Part shown: in pieces, positions 30,878 to 43,140 of the stretch
How positions within the stretch are numbered: the stretch's first letter is position 1
How the letters are laid out: each line of letters begins with the position of its first letter
From: Azadirachta indica
Taxonomy: Eukaryota; Streptophyta; Magnoliopsida; Sapindales; Meliaceae
Length of the DNA stretch: 64,000 bases
Assembly: GCA_022749755.1 (NCBI GenBank)
Contig: CM040445.1
Coordinates: 2,377,182-2,441,181, forward strand
Direction: 5' to 3'
Program-made: the position numbers and the translations under genes
The notes under the pieces: model-generated
Told to the model about the DNA's origin: nothing
Seen by the model: only the letters and a program-made list of their open reading frames with translations
Databases searched by the model: none

Positions 30878-33142
30878 ATTATTTCACATATAAAGGCTTG
30901 CAGTAATAGTAAAACTACAGTATAATTTTCATCTCGTTGCATAGATATTAATAGGTAGATATAGAATTAAATTAATATTCAGTGGATGTATATCTCTACG
31001 CAAACAAAAAAGGTAATAAGTAATTAATTAAGTTAGCAAATTCGTGCGCTACACATATATTATTAGAAAAATGTTTAATAAGGTGGTTTCAATGCATAGT
31101 TGAATATAAATAACTAATGTCCATAGTTTGAATACAAATAACTAATGTCTTCTTAAAAATAATTTAAACATATGTGAAAAAGTTAAATCATTAATTTGTT
31201 GATATATAAGAAATGGTAAAACTCTAATATACTATGAAAATTTAATTTTATTAACATACCAAAAAAATTGAATCCTTATATTGAGATAAAAATATAAGCA
31301 TGATTAGATTTAATAATATTCTCATACTTTTTTTGTCACTTTTTGCCGTGACTATCGCAGTAAAAGGATAAAGAAGATTTAAAATAAATTATTAAAGCCA
31401 AATTTCTAATAAATGGGACCATGTGAGGTCTAATGATTGTTTAATTAGAATAAGCACTAGAGAAGGGTCCATAAGAAGATTTAAGGTGGGGGCAACTATG
31501 AACAAAAGTCACAATGAAGATTAGAAGATATAATAATATTAATTTTAATTGACATAAAACCCATTGTGAGAAACAACAGGACTACATTTAATCATAGAGT
31601 TTATGGTAGAGATATTACATCCATGACTTAATAACTTAACCAACCATGCTTTTAAAAGGAAAGTCCCTTAATATATATTATTTCTATTCAATTAATTAAT
31701 CACCCCACAATTAATTAATTTTCAAAATGGTAGGCCCAATTTGCCGCTCCATTGCTCCTCCTTAAAGCTAAGTATAATCATTTCCCCTTTTCAATTCCTT
31801 CTAAAGGTCTTTTTTATAAATGATTTGTATATTACTTTCAAAGTTTAGCTAGCTAGCTAAGCTTGCGATCCATCCAAGCAAAAGTCACTTCTCTGTATCT
31901 TCACATCAAATATGGTGAATGATTTGCATCAATAAACAGAAACCTTTCCTTTTCGTACCCCTAAACTCTCTTCTCTTCTTCATATATCCATTTACATAGC
32001 CGCCTACGTATATCACAACGTTTAAAACATTGTATCAAACTTTCTATAATTATCTATACATTAATATTGTCGGCTATTTCTATGTTTCAACCCAAGCTAG
32101 GTTGATACTTTAAATATACATACATTTCTTTATTACGCTTGTTGTACCTAGCTAACTTTACTTGTAGAAATTAATGCCTCTATCCTCCTTATACATACTT
32201 ATTTGTATATATGTTTAGATTGAGATTACACAACGTATTTAAGAGTTTTAATTTACTTGAAAAATTAGGATATTTTTGTTAATCAAAACTTTTATTGGAG
32301 TAAATAGAAATGGGTTACTCAAAATATTTCAAAGGTTGTGTAATTAAGATTCAGGACATATAGAATGTTGTAAATTGACTGATTCAATAATATTATTGAA
32401 TTTGTCACATAATACAAAAGAAAAAAAAGATGATAAGTAGGGAAAGTTGGGTTGATATTGAATAGGTAGGATGATGAGTGCAGTAGCTCATGCATAATTT
32501 ATGATTAATTTTTAAGATACCTTAATTAAAATTCCAAGTGATGAGTCAGAAATTTACTCTATATGGTGCTATCGAAGGATTTGTTGTATCTTAACAACCA
32601 ATTGGACTGAGTGACATAACGCATGCTACGTATAGAAATTCTTCCTACACAGTAAACATATATTATAATTTCTTGTTAATTAAGCGAAGACAAAATTCAG
32701 TCAAACTGATTTAAGAGTATTATTACTCAATGTATTACTATTAAATCATAAGCAACAAATTAAAACTACTTGTTTGTCCTTCTCACCGTCTAATGATCGA
32801 TATTTGTTAATGCAATATTATTTTTCATAAAGAATATGATTTGGATTCATGAGTTACGTGATGCCACCGTCACCAATATCACCAAAATATATTAAAACAA
32901 AATAAAATAAATAAATTGGGTCTTGTCTGAATAGTTGAAATGAATATAATATTATTATTTTAAGTAAGTATGAAGAAAAATCCAAATTAAGTGATTTCAT
33001 TTTCATGAGGCCTCCTTATGTCTCCTTATTAACTGAATATGAATATTTTTTGTTGTTGCACAGAAGCACGGTACTCATTAGTCGTTCTGTGAAAAATTAA
33101 TTAATTAATTAAACTAATTGGTGTTGCATATCTACAATCTTC

Positions 33143-33169
33143 ATATATATATATATATATATATATATA
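33143..33169. repeat. (TA)n microsatellite
   Basis: About 27 bases of alternating AT in the far upstream region of the MYB gene. Confidence 0.9.
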
Positions 33170-34502
33170 CACTGTTACTAGCTCTTTCAAGAACTTAATT
33201 GATTAAGCTTGAATTAATTAAAATCATTATCACTAACAAAAAATATGTCAGTGGACTTTCATAAATCATGATCCATCGGAATACATAAATAGCAACTTAT
33301 TTTAGTAATTAATTAAGAGTTAATGTTTTTTTTTTTTTTTTTTTAAAGAAAGTAAGAATCTGATGCTTTTCGGGGACTGTTTCTGTAAGGTAGAATGCAT
33401 GATCACTTAGTAATGATGCATAAAAACATCGAGAGTAATGTATAGGAACTTGCAAGGTAAAGTGCAGCAAAAATATCAACATTCTTTTTTCTTTAAGAGA
33501 GTTTTCCATACACCGAATGTGTCTACATATTTTAAACGATAAAATCATGTTGTATATAAATAATATAATTCTTCTTTCTTGTGAATGTTTGCATTTTATT
33601 TTATGCAAATCAGTCATGATTTATATCAAAACAAATGTTAATTTGATATAAAATATTGTCGGCATACTAAATAAAGATTGATTTGTATTAAAATCGTATT
33701 GTGTAAAGTGCCCGCAGACATTCGCAATTCCTGTAGAAAAAATATGACGACTGTGTCATGATTTTGTTCAATATACATTTATATTTTTGGTGTTTGTAAT
33801 ATGATGGGTATAATTAAATCATAACAACAAATGATAACTTAAGATGAACAAAAAAACAGTAATCAGTTGATATGTATAAAAATGCTGAGATGATTTCAGG
33901 GAAAAATTTTTTTTCTTTGGTCCCCATGTTAATACAAGCTGATCATTAACAGTGTTCTATCTACATCAGAAAACTTTCTAAATGAACATTAATTTCCTTC
34001 AGCAATGTAAGAAATTGCCTAACATCGATCCATGCATGGATCTTATTAAAAGAAATAAGCTATATATGTCTCGGTTTTCCATATCTGGATGTTACGGTGC
34101 TTGAGGGGACGACGTGTCACGATTTAGACACAGGATATGGAGAAAGAGAGGTTCGGGAAACAACCGGCAAAGTTTGGGATAGGAGGGGTACGTGAAAATG
34201 GTTACGTAATACAAAGTGTACGTAGAAAATAGTTACTCTTAGCTAAGAGAATTAAAGCCGATGAAACGTCGTTTTACGGTTAGATGAAAATCTGGGTCCC
34301 TATATGGACCCCATCCGGTTTTAATGTCGGCTCCCCTTTGTACTTCTCTTACTTTTAAATGGGGAGAGAGAGATCTTCGCTTTGTTGCAAATCCTATTTC
34401 AGTTCTGCACATATACAAATATAATCACAAATTAAAGAGACAGAGAGAACAGAAGAAGAAGAAGATTAAAGAAGAAAGGAGAGAAATTAATTAAGTTTAA
34501 TT

Positions 34503-36184
34503 ATGGGTCACCACTCTTGCTGCAATCAACAGAAGGTTAAGAGAGGTCTTTGGTCTCCTGAGGAAGATGAAAAACTCATCAGATACATCACTACTCATGG
34601 CTATGGTTGCTGGAGTGAAGTGCCTGAAAAAGCTGGTCGCTGCTCTTATTATCTCTCCTATTCATCTTCTATAGCTTTAAATTGTTTCTTAATTAAATGA
34701 TGGCTGTATTAATTACTTTATTTTAATCATCATCAACTTAATTTAATTTACAGGTCTTCAAAGATGTGGTAAGAGTTGTCGCTTAAGATGGATTAATTAT
34801 TTGAGGCCGGATATCAGAAGAGGAAGGTTTACTCCTGAGGAGGAGAAGTTGATTATTAGCCTTCATAGTGTTGTAGGAAACAGGTTAATTTTAAGCAAAT
34901 TCTTTACGGCACAACTCTATTTTTTTCTGTTTCAAGTAATATAATATTTATTTCAGTTTTCCACCATATATAGGTTATCACTTACTGCACCCAAAATCTT
35001 GAAGAATTTTCAGTTGTGAACTTCAATAGTAAACTAGCATTTTAGTTAATTAGTTTTTTTTTTTTTTTCGTTCATTGTGGAGGATTGGCTATTTGAATTC
35101 CACTAATTTAATTATCAAAGATTTGTTGCTCAAATATATTTTAAAGAAACTTCAACTTGAAGTTCTGAAATGGGTTTCTAGACTTTTATATAAAATAATG
35201 GCCCGAAGCAACCTCGCTGTTAAATTAGTTGCTAACGCAGCTATCAGGCATCTCGGAGGAGGTTATCAAGGCAAAATCAGAGGTTGTTAACACAGTTTTC
35301 AGTTGAAATCACATGTGCATTCTCTTTATTATATTCACACTTTCATTAATTTCTTAAGGCATATTTTAAATCATTCATCCCTTGCTTGCTCTAAAATAAA
35401 GCATTCAAGCTAGCTGATTGCATTGTATTAGTTCAATTATTTATTAGTTTCTTTGTATATTATATTATTGTTTAATTTCTAACATGCATGAGGGAATTGT
35501 AGATGGGCACATATTGCAAGTCATTTGCCCGGAAGAACAGACAATGAAATCAAGAACTACTGGAATTCATGGATCAAAAAGAAGATTCGGAAGCCATCGG
35601 CGCCACCTCCTCCGACAACCACTACACCAAGCAGTACAACTGAACATAATTCCCAAATAACTTATGCCTCAAACCAACTAGATTTAGGGAATCAAGATTT
35701 AACAACAAGACCGCCAGTTCAAGAAACCCTATTTTCTTCCCCATGCCCACTTTTCATGTTCGATCCTACTCCACTTGATGGGATTACAGATCATCATAAT
35801 GTACGAGCGGATCAGTTGTTTCATGAATCAGCAAGCTTGAATAATGAGACATGGAATGCAAACCAGCATCAAGTTCAAGCAGTTCTCCCTCCTTCAACCT
35901 CTTTTACAACTGGCATGGAAACTCATTATCTTCCACCATTGATAGAAAACATGGAAAACATGGTCCCAATGGATCATGTGCAATCTTGCAGCATGGATGA
36001 AGAAGGAGAGATAGCACTTGATTGCCTGCAGAGGCAAGAGTTAAATGAATGGGTTGAATCACAGCATTCAAGTTTTCTATTCAGCTGGGAAAATGTTGAA
36101 GGACAACTTGGTGGTGGGGAAGAAATTGCACCAGCTTCATCAAATACGGGAGCTACACTTTCTTCTTTCCCTTCATCTTTATAA
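34503..36184 (+). CDS. MYB103: R2R3-MYB transcription factor, MYB103 type
   Basis: Exons 34503-34635, 34754-34883 and 35503-36184 give 314 aa. R2 spans about residues 14-64 ([15 protein letters not shown]...[15 protein letters not shown]) and R3 about 67-115 ([16 protein letters not shown]...[20 protein letters not shown]). The two introns fall at the standard R2R3-MYB positions. The [17 protein letters not shown] start, the [15 protein letters not shown] exit from R3 and the tail ending TLSSFPSSL agree with Arabidopsis MYB103, a secondary-cell-wall regulator acting below NST/SND1 and MYB46 and promoting syringyl lignin through F5H. The C-terminal region is acidic with a [10 protein letters not shown] motif, a probable activation domain. 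The leader upstream of the ATG is GA-rich. Other subgroup members active in anther tapetum are an alternative assignment. Confidence 0.93.
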
Positions 36185-38293
36185 ATTATTATAATGATGG
36201 TGAAACCACAGTACCCTGACCCCTCATTTCCCTACTTTAATTTCTTTGATTTCTAGGGAGAGCTTTAAAAATCTCCGGACTTTTGAAAACAGTTTGTTTT
36301 ATTGTTTTCTGCTTTTTGTGACTTTGATTGGTGAGGTTGTGAAATGTGAGGAAATTTGACGTAAAGTATGCAAGCAATGTTTTTCTTGGTGTTTGGGAAG
36401 AAAATAGGAAAGAATAAAAGCAAATGCAACAACGAGCAAAGTTTGATTCTGAATCTGAAGAGATAACCCCTTTACTCCTTTTCACTGTTTCTGTCATATG
36501 GTGTTCAATCATAGTAATTAATGGATTTGCTTTTTCACTTTTCCAAGACATTTATTTGATTAATTATTAATATAACCAAATTGGGAAATTTAATTTTAAA
36601 ATTGTATGTGGATTCATGGAGTATATATGTTGGCAAGTTGTTGCTTCCCACAGAAATCTTTGTTCTCCCAATTGTCTGTGACATTGTCCATCCAGAAGAA
36701 CAAATTTTTGTCACTGATTATGACTGGCCCTAACATTCGAAGAGAGTAATATATAGTATGATATATCAGTTCTTTTAACAGAGAAGCATAGAGTGGGATA
36801 TGTCTGTAAGAAAAATTAATTGTGCTACAAGGGACACGCGTACGTAATATGCGTATGCAAGTTCAGTTGTATATGTCATGTTCCATGATCAATATTGTTC
36901 GAAAAAATAATGATGATGTTCTAGTTGTCAAATTTTCAAATGATGATGTTTAAGCAGCAGCATTATTTATCGTCCTATATATACCAATCCCTGTATTTAA
37001 CAGCATTGGTTGTATGTGCATATATATCATCATCATGTGTGGATTACATTACATGACATCCATCTTCCAATTATATATATCCATCCTAGATATTTAATTA
37101 ATGCGTCATATTTATTTATTTACGTTGCAGTTTGAGTTTCAATATCTATTCATTATGACCACTTACAACTTGCATCTTGATTTTCGGCCATCCCATTATT
37201 ATTCATGTATGTCCCAATTAAACAGCTGCATCATGTAATAATAATAAGGTTAATTGATAAAACTTAATACATCCTAAATGTATTGTTAATATTGGGTTTA
37301 TCGAGTGAATAATTATATCATTTGAAGTAAATAAAAATAGTTTAGAACACATAATTAAACGTTAAAAAACAATGAATTTGTTTTATTCATATTTTCTAGT
37401 GTTATAATCAGTTACCTTAATTGCTGTTGTCAGAAGTTCACTGAAACGAAAATTTTAATTGGTCAAACGCTTTGATTCATACTAGAAAAAAAAAATAAAA
37501 AACTTTTTTGGCTCCAAATCGTCAGGAGATCGATTTTTACTCCTCCGAGCCGTTAATTTCTTATCATGTATATGCATAATAATTAGAGAGCAACCATATA
37601 TCTTTACTTTACAGCTATTTATGTCCAAATTGGTTTTAGACACTAGTTTTCCCAATATTACATGGAGCTAGCAGAATTTTGTGCTATATATACACACACA
37701 CGCACACATATATGCATTTTTATGAATGGCCGAATGGAAAAGCTAGGCACAGGCAGATCATAATTAACAAATCAAAATCAATTTATAGAAGTTAATTATT
37801 GATATGAATATGACGGAAGAGAAGTGGCTAGCTCTTCACCTGAGAAAGAGTTGTAATGATCTAATCGAACAGCTTTTATATGTGTGGGGAAACTGTTTGT
37901 GTTAACCTCTCTATTTCAATAAAATTCTTAGTTGGTATGCCGTGCTTATTTGAAATTGAAGGTTATAATTAATTAGTCTTAGTATATATCCTGATCGAGG
38001 TTTAGAAAAGTTTTCCACTTTATGAAGCAACTGCTACTGATAATTAATTATTTGGATGTCACACTACTGCTAACTGCTAAGTGCATGCACAGCTTGATGA
38101 ATATAAATATACAACACGTACGTGTTTGTAAAATCTTCCATACTCGTCTTTTACAAAATTGATTTTATGGAACGTACGATCTACGGGTTCATATCCAGGA
38201 GTTCACTTATGATTTTACAGAAAATGACATGACTACATGAAATCCGATGGCTTCTTGTCTTGTTTTTGTAGTATCTTTTCCTACAAGAACAAC

Positions 38294-38298
<5 letters not shown>

Positions 38299-38326
<28 letters not shown>
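38299..38326. repeat. (TA)n microsatellite
   Basis: About 28 bases of alternating TA upstream of the eS10 promoter. Confidence 0.9.
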
Positions 38327-38332
<6 letters not shown>

Positions 38333-38761
38333 TTGGTGCAGCAATGAGTCATGGAGAATGTATTTGATCTAAGAAAAAACCAGCTTATACCTTCCCAATA
38401 ATAAGATGATAAGGAGTTTTGAATTTGATGAAACTCTCTGCAATTTCAATTTATTAATTATGCCTTTACAACGATTATTTAGATAACCACCAAACTATTC
38501 AGTTAAGAATCCAATCGATGTAGCTGGTATGAAAAGGAAAGACAATCTTAAAAAATATCTCTGCTTCTTATTCTAAACTTTTTCGGCTAGAATTCTATTT
38601 TACTCTTTAATTCTAGTAGTTTAGTTAATGCCGTATTTATAAAATTAAAAAGAACCTGAATGAAAATGAAACCTACATTATGTCCTTATTGTCATTTTGA
38701 TAACATTTTGGGACCCTGACGTTATTATCCCAATAAACAATCCGATTGTTTGAAACACTTC

Positions 38762-38942
38762 TGGGCATTCTTAGAAAGAAGCGTTATTGTATTTAGTCAT
38801 ACATTGGTGGTTTATACGTGGGCCCAATTGCCTATACAAAACAATGAAGCCCGAAACTGAAATTGAAGGCTCTGTTTGGTCCAAAAACCCAAAACGAGAC
38901 CTCAGAAGAATCCATAAGAAACGCCCTGAAAAATGTAGGGTT
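38762..38942 (+). promoter_or_regulatory. Site II and telo-box-like elements of the eS10 gene
   Basis: TGGGCA at 38762-38767 and TGGGCC at 38819-38824 fit the site II consensus (TGGGCY or close). TAGGGTT at 38936-38942 is a telo-box core in reverse. This pair is typical of plant ribosomal-protein promoters driven by TCP and telo-box factors. Placement 80-270 bases before the ATG fits; the function is inferred. Confidence 0.5.
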
Positions 38943-39025
38943 CTTCTGCTACAGAAGCGATAAGTGAGTGAGATTTGCTCATCTTTGCCGCCTCCCTTCG
39001 CAAGCATCTCCTCCTCATCGCAATC

Positions 39026-40695
39026 ATGGTAAGTCTCCGCACTTTCAATCTCCGATGTTTGTATGGCCGTTTTGTTTCTCTTTGTTTGGTTAATGAGAAG
39101 CCTAAGGAAAAAAAAAATGAAAGGAAAGAGATCTAATAAGCAAAAACCTTGGAGATCTATAACTTTTTCAACAGTATATCATCTTGCCTAGTTGATATTA
39201 TTGTTTCGTACGTAGATCATCCCAGAGAAGAACCGCCGTGAGATCTCCAAATACCTCTTCCAAGGTATGTTATTTTGACCTGCATTAGCTATTACGTGTT
39301 ATTTTTAATGAACGTTAATATTCAGACTGTATTTGGGAGATGAATGTTTGAGATTTTGATATAAATATATAATTATGTTGTTTTTTGCAGAGGGTGTGTG
39401 CTATGCCAAGAAGGATTACAATTTGGCAAAGCACCCGGAAATTGATGTCCCGAACCTACAGGTTATTAAGTTGATGCAGAGCTTTAAATCAAAGGAGTAC
39501 GTCCGCGAGACTTTTGCTTGGATGCATTATTACTGGTACCTCACAAATGAAGGCATTGAATTCCTCAGAGGTTACCTCAATCTTCCCTCTGAAATTGTCC
39601 CTGCCACATTGAAGAAACAAGCCAAGCCTGCTGGTTCTCGACCTTTTGGTGGCCCAGGGGGTGATCGTCCACGGTATAGTTCGTGTTCTTATCGTGGTTT
39701 AGTTAAGGATTTTGCATTTTTGTTTATTAATGTTGCTGTGTTTTTGTTGGTAGTTGTTGCTAAGGTTATATGCATATAGGAATTATTACTTCATAGTGCT
39801 TCATTTTTAGTTCTGCATGGTCAACTTTTTGAACTTGATTTGGACTGTTTGGTAAATGTCGTCTATAAATTTTTTGGTATGCTTGGTTCAATGCATTGCT
39901 TGTAACCTGAATTGGTTTTTGCTGCTGGTTGCACAATAGTGGCCCACCTCGCTTTGATGGAGAGAGGAGATTCGGTGACCGGGATGGGTACCGTGCAGGT
40001 CCCAGACCAGGCGGTGATTTCGGTGACAAGGGTGGAGCTCCTGCTGACTACCAACCTTCTTTCAGGGTAATCTTCCTGCCCTTGTAATCAGGAACTACAG
40101 ATTGAAATACTTTTTCTGCTTTAGCAGTTCTATGCTGACTCTTATTTGTCCTGCCATATATTCAAGTATAGTGTTTATAGTATTCTAGCTTAGTGGCTAA
40201 TAATTAGAAGGGCTGTTTGTCTTAGACCAAAATCTTATTGTAGGTCTGGTCCTTCGTTGTGTATTTTAGCTTGATTTTGTATTGTGGATATTTTCTCAGA
40301 GGCTCAAAGTGATAAACAGCATACTTAGTTAACTGAATAATAACATACTTTTATCTTGTTCGAGTTTGGGGAGTCAGCCAAAAAATAAGAGCTTAAAATT
40401 TGCATATCTTTTTAGCAGAACTTCAATATTCTTCATTAGCAGCACCTTATCACTACAAAAAGAATGTCAAATGGATTTTTCTACCATTTGACTAATAGAA
40501 CTTGACTTCTTCATAGTGAATTACCCTTTTTCTTGTTCTTATTTCTTTCCATTTTTTTTGCCCCCCAAATACTCCTTTTCTTATTTCTGTATTCATTATT
40601 CATTTGTTTATTTGTAGGGTCCTGGTGGAAGGCCTGGCTTTGGTCGTGGTGGTGGTGGTTATGGTGCAGGGCCTGCAAGCTCAAGTCTTCCATGA
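39026..40695 (+). CDS. RPS10: 40S ribosomal protein eS10
   Basis: Exons 39026-39028, 39216-39264, 39391-39673, 39940-40066 and 40618-40695 give 179 aa. Exon 1 carries only the ATG; the next exon starts [16 protein letters not shown]. The plectin/S10 winged-helix domain covers about residues 3-96 ([46 protein letters not shown]). It is followed by a Gly/Arg/Pro-rich tail ([20 protein letters not shown] and [12 protein letters not shown]) typical of the plant protein, whose RG repeats suit arginine methylation. It is a component of the small ribosomal subunit head near the mRNA entry side. Length matches plant eS10 (177-180). All four introns are GT-AG and phases agree. Confidence 0.95.
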
Positions 40696-41814
40696 GATGG
40701 TTTATGCATCATGAGAGTTCTAGGAATTTTGGTTACAAGTCCAGCGAAATATGATTACCGCACTTTTTGAGTTTATGGCAGTTTTTGTTTGATTGCTTTC
40801 TTCTTTGGGACTACTAGCAGTGAGATATTTTTGTTATATATTTATTGCCTGTTTGGATGGATCCAAATTAGAACTATTCATTTCTGCCGAAATTGTGCTT
40901 CATGCATTCCAGTCTACTCGCAATATTGATTCTGCACTAAAGTTAGGGTTTACATGTTTAAGAACAATAGACATTTTCCAACATCTATAATAAATTTTGA
41001 AAATGTTGATTCTACAAATTTGCTGTGCATATGTAAAAATCGCCGACTGAGATTTAAGTAACAAATGCAGCATTTGCTGTCGCAAAAGCCCCTTATGAAA
41101 ATATTTTAAAACGATTGGGTTGAATAAGCAAGAATGATCTGGTGATTTTATGATGGCCGGTCTCCCATGTATTCAATCCAGTGTTGGTACGCCTAACATG
41201 CCTTTTTCCACTATTCCTGCATCTGCATGGGGCACATCCAGAAAGGATGTTGACGTATGTGGTTGCATATTGGTGGGTTGCCTCTCTGAAATTTATTTTG
41301 TGAAATCTTGAGTTTGGTGAGAATGTGCTTTCCATGAATTCGTTGATAGCCAATTATCTTAAGTTTTTTCTACTCTCGTTACGCGACAATAAGAGTATTC
41401 TGCAAGCAAATACGGCTTATTATTGCTCTAATTAAGCAAATTCCCTTCTTGTAATGCATACGTGAATTCGCCTAACTGCAGTGATGCCAAGTTCGAGCAG
41501 GCTTGAGTTGGTGCCAACATAGTTATGAAATCAAGAGATCTCTGACCGCATTCTCTGTTACTGAACTGACTGCTGGTGGAGCAATGTGTCACGTGCTGAA
41601 AATTTGAGTGAAATCCGGCCACGGCACTTAGATTGGCTGCTGTACACTGCTTAAATAAGCCCTTGAAAATCCAAGATCAATTTATGTTTTGATGTGTGTT
41701 CAATAAGGGCATGAGAATTGGAGCTTAAAATGGAAGCAAAATGAAGAAGAGAGAGGGACGTGAGATGCTGGACAAAGTGGAAGAGAAAGTGGATTCTTCT
41801 GTTTACATTCACAA

Positions 41815-41898
<84 letters not shown>

Positions 41899-43140
41899 TT
41901 ACAAATGAAAAGACATAATTTAATTACACAAAGCACTATCAATAAGCAAGATTAATCCATGTACATACATTCATACAAAACATACAAATATTCATCTGCC
42001 ACCCTATCTCTATTTTGAACCTATTGGATCATGTTATTAAGCAAACCATGTTGAGTTACTAAGTTTTCTCACATGCTCTGCTCAGCTTACTTCCCGCTTT
42101 CTTGCTTGACGGTTGGCCCAAATGATACTTGAAGTGATTGCTTTCAAGGGCTGTTAGTCTGCTCAGCTTCAGTTGCCGTGATAGAAAGTTAGACATGCTC
42201 TCAACACACCCTACTCAGCCTTGCTCGACTTCCATCTCGCCCATTCTACACACAGCTTACTATTCACGCAGTACTGTTTATTCGTGAATAATTGCTCTGG
42301 TACGAAAGGTTTGGCGAGTCCGAAACTTAAGCACTTGTTATGCGAGTAACGCATTCTTGTACCCTTGCGCTTTTAACGGGTCTGCTTCTATTCTTACGAC
42401 ACGTGACAAATGCCTTATAAGTAGGTTAACATTTGAAGCATGTGATGATGGAATTCCAAAAGCTACTATTATCTATGTTCATGTTCATAGTTGCTGACAG
42501 TTCCTTGTTCATCCTTGCAAAATTGGACAATCTACAATCACCTTTCCTTGCAAAAGCATCATATGAATACAATCTATAGCTTCCGAGAGACAATGGATAA
42601 TGCTTTCTCAGCGTTGCATTCTGAGCAACAGGTACGCCCAGTAAGCGTTATGCTCCAAAACGCCTTTCTTGCGCTAATGGTGAGTCATGTAGCTTCACCT
42701 TATAGTCTTAATAAGCCTGTGTATAGAGAGTTAACTCGAGGCTGCTCACCTCACTTATTTCCAATTCTTTCCGTCTGGGTCTGCCTGAACAAGCGCACAA
42801 TTTTTAACAACATTAAACATAAAAGATGGGGAGAATCACATACAAAAAGAAACTTTATGAGGTACATGTAAATTCAGATTAACGACCAGGAGCTGATGTA
42901 CATTCAGATCAATTTTTATTATCCATTGTACTTATCTATTACATGACACAGACGACGACCCGAAACGGACAAGAATCACACACAGGGACAACCATAGACT
43001 AACACCTCAAACTCAAAACGAGAAGAAATAAAAAGGCTTAAACCCCACAGATACTCCATTCAACTCCGTTTACTTGTTCCCGCTTATATACTACTCTGTA
43101 TTATCGGCTTACGCACTCGTGACTGGTTGTCTTCCTCTAC
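40696..43140. other. Intergenic region between convergent eS10 and HSP90 genes
   Basis: 2.4 kb with both 3' UTRs (eS10 to about 41000, HSP90 from about 42900). A long compound microsatellite lies at 41819-41898. The ORF at 42491-42871 (+) has no recognisable domain. No other gene is seen. Confidence 0.6.
41819..41898. repeat. Compound (TC)18...(AC)16(AT)4 microsatellite
   Basis: (TC)n at 41819-41854, a short ACTC bridge, (AC)n at 41859-41890, then (AT)4. It is the longest simple repeat in the window. Confidence 0.95.

Larger units (their letters stand above)
27956..34502. other. Gene-poor interval between ROH1 and MYB103
   Basis: 6.5 kb between two divergent genes. No supportable coding region; ORFs at 28052-28297, 28975-29181, 30011-30250 and 33309-33617 lack motifs and codon bias. 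It contains a small inverted-repeat transposon (30613-30869), a (TA)n tract at 33143-33169 and a poly-T tract near 33327-33344. The last 130 bases are the purine-rich MYB leader. Confidence 0.6.
36185..39025. other. MYB103 3' side and eS10 promoter
   Basis: 2.8 kb without a supportable gene. ORFs at 36237-36551 (-) and 38771-39007 (-) show no family features. It holds a (TA)n tract at 38299-38326 and the eS10 promoter elements at 38762-38942. Confidence 0.6.

Noticed and set aside
35075..35290. 71-aa ORF in MYB103 intron 2
   Set aside because: Lies wholly between a good donor and acceptor that join the R3 repeat correctly; the peptide has no recognisable domain.
42491..42871. 126-aa ORF between eS10 and HSP90
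   Set aside because: Composition and lack of motifs look random; it overlaps the likely HSP90 3' end.
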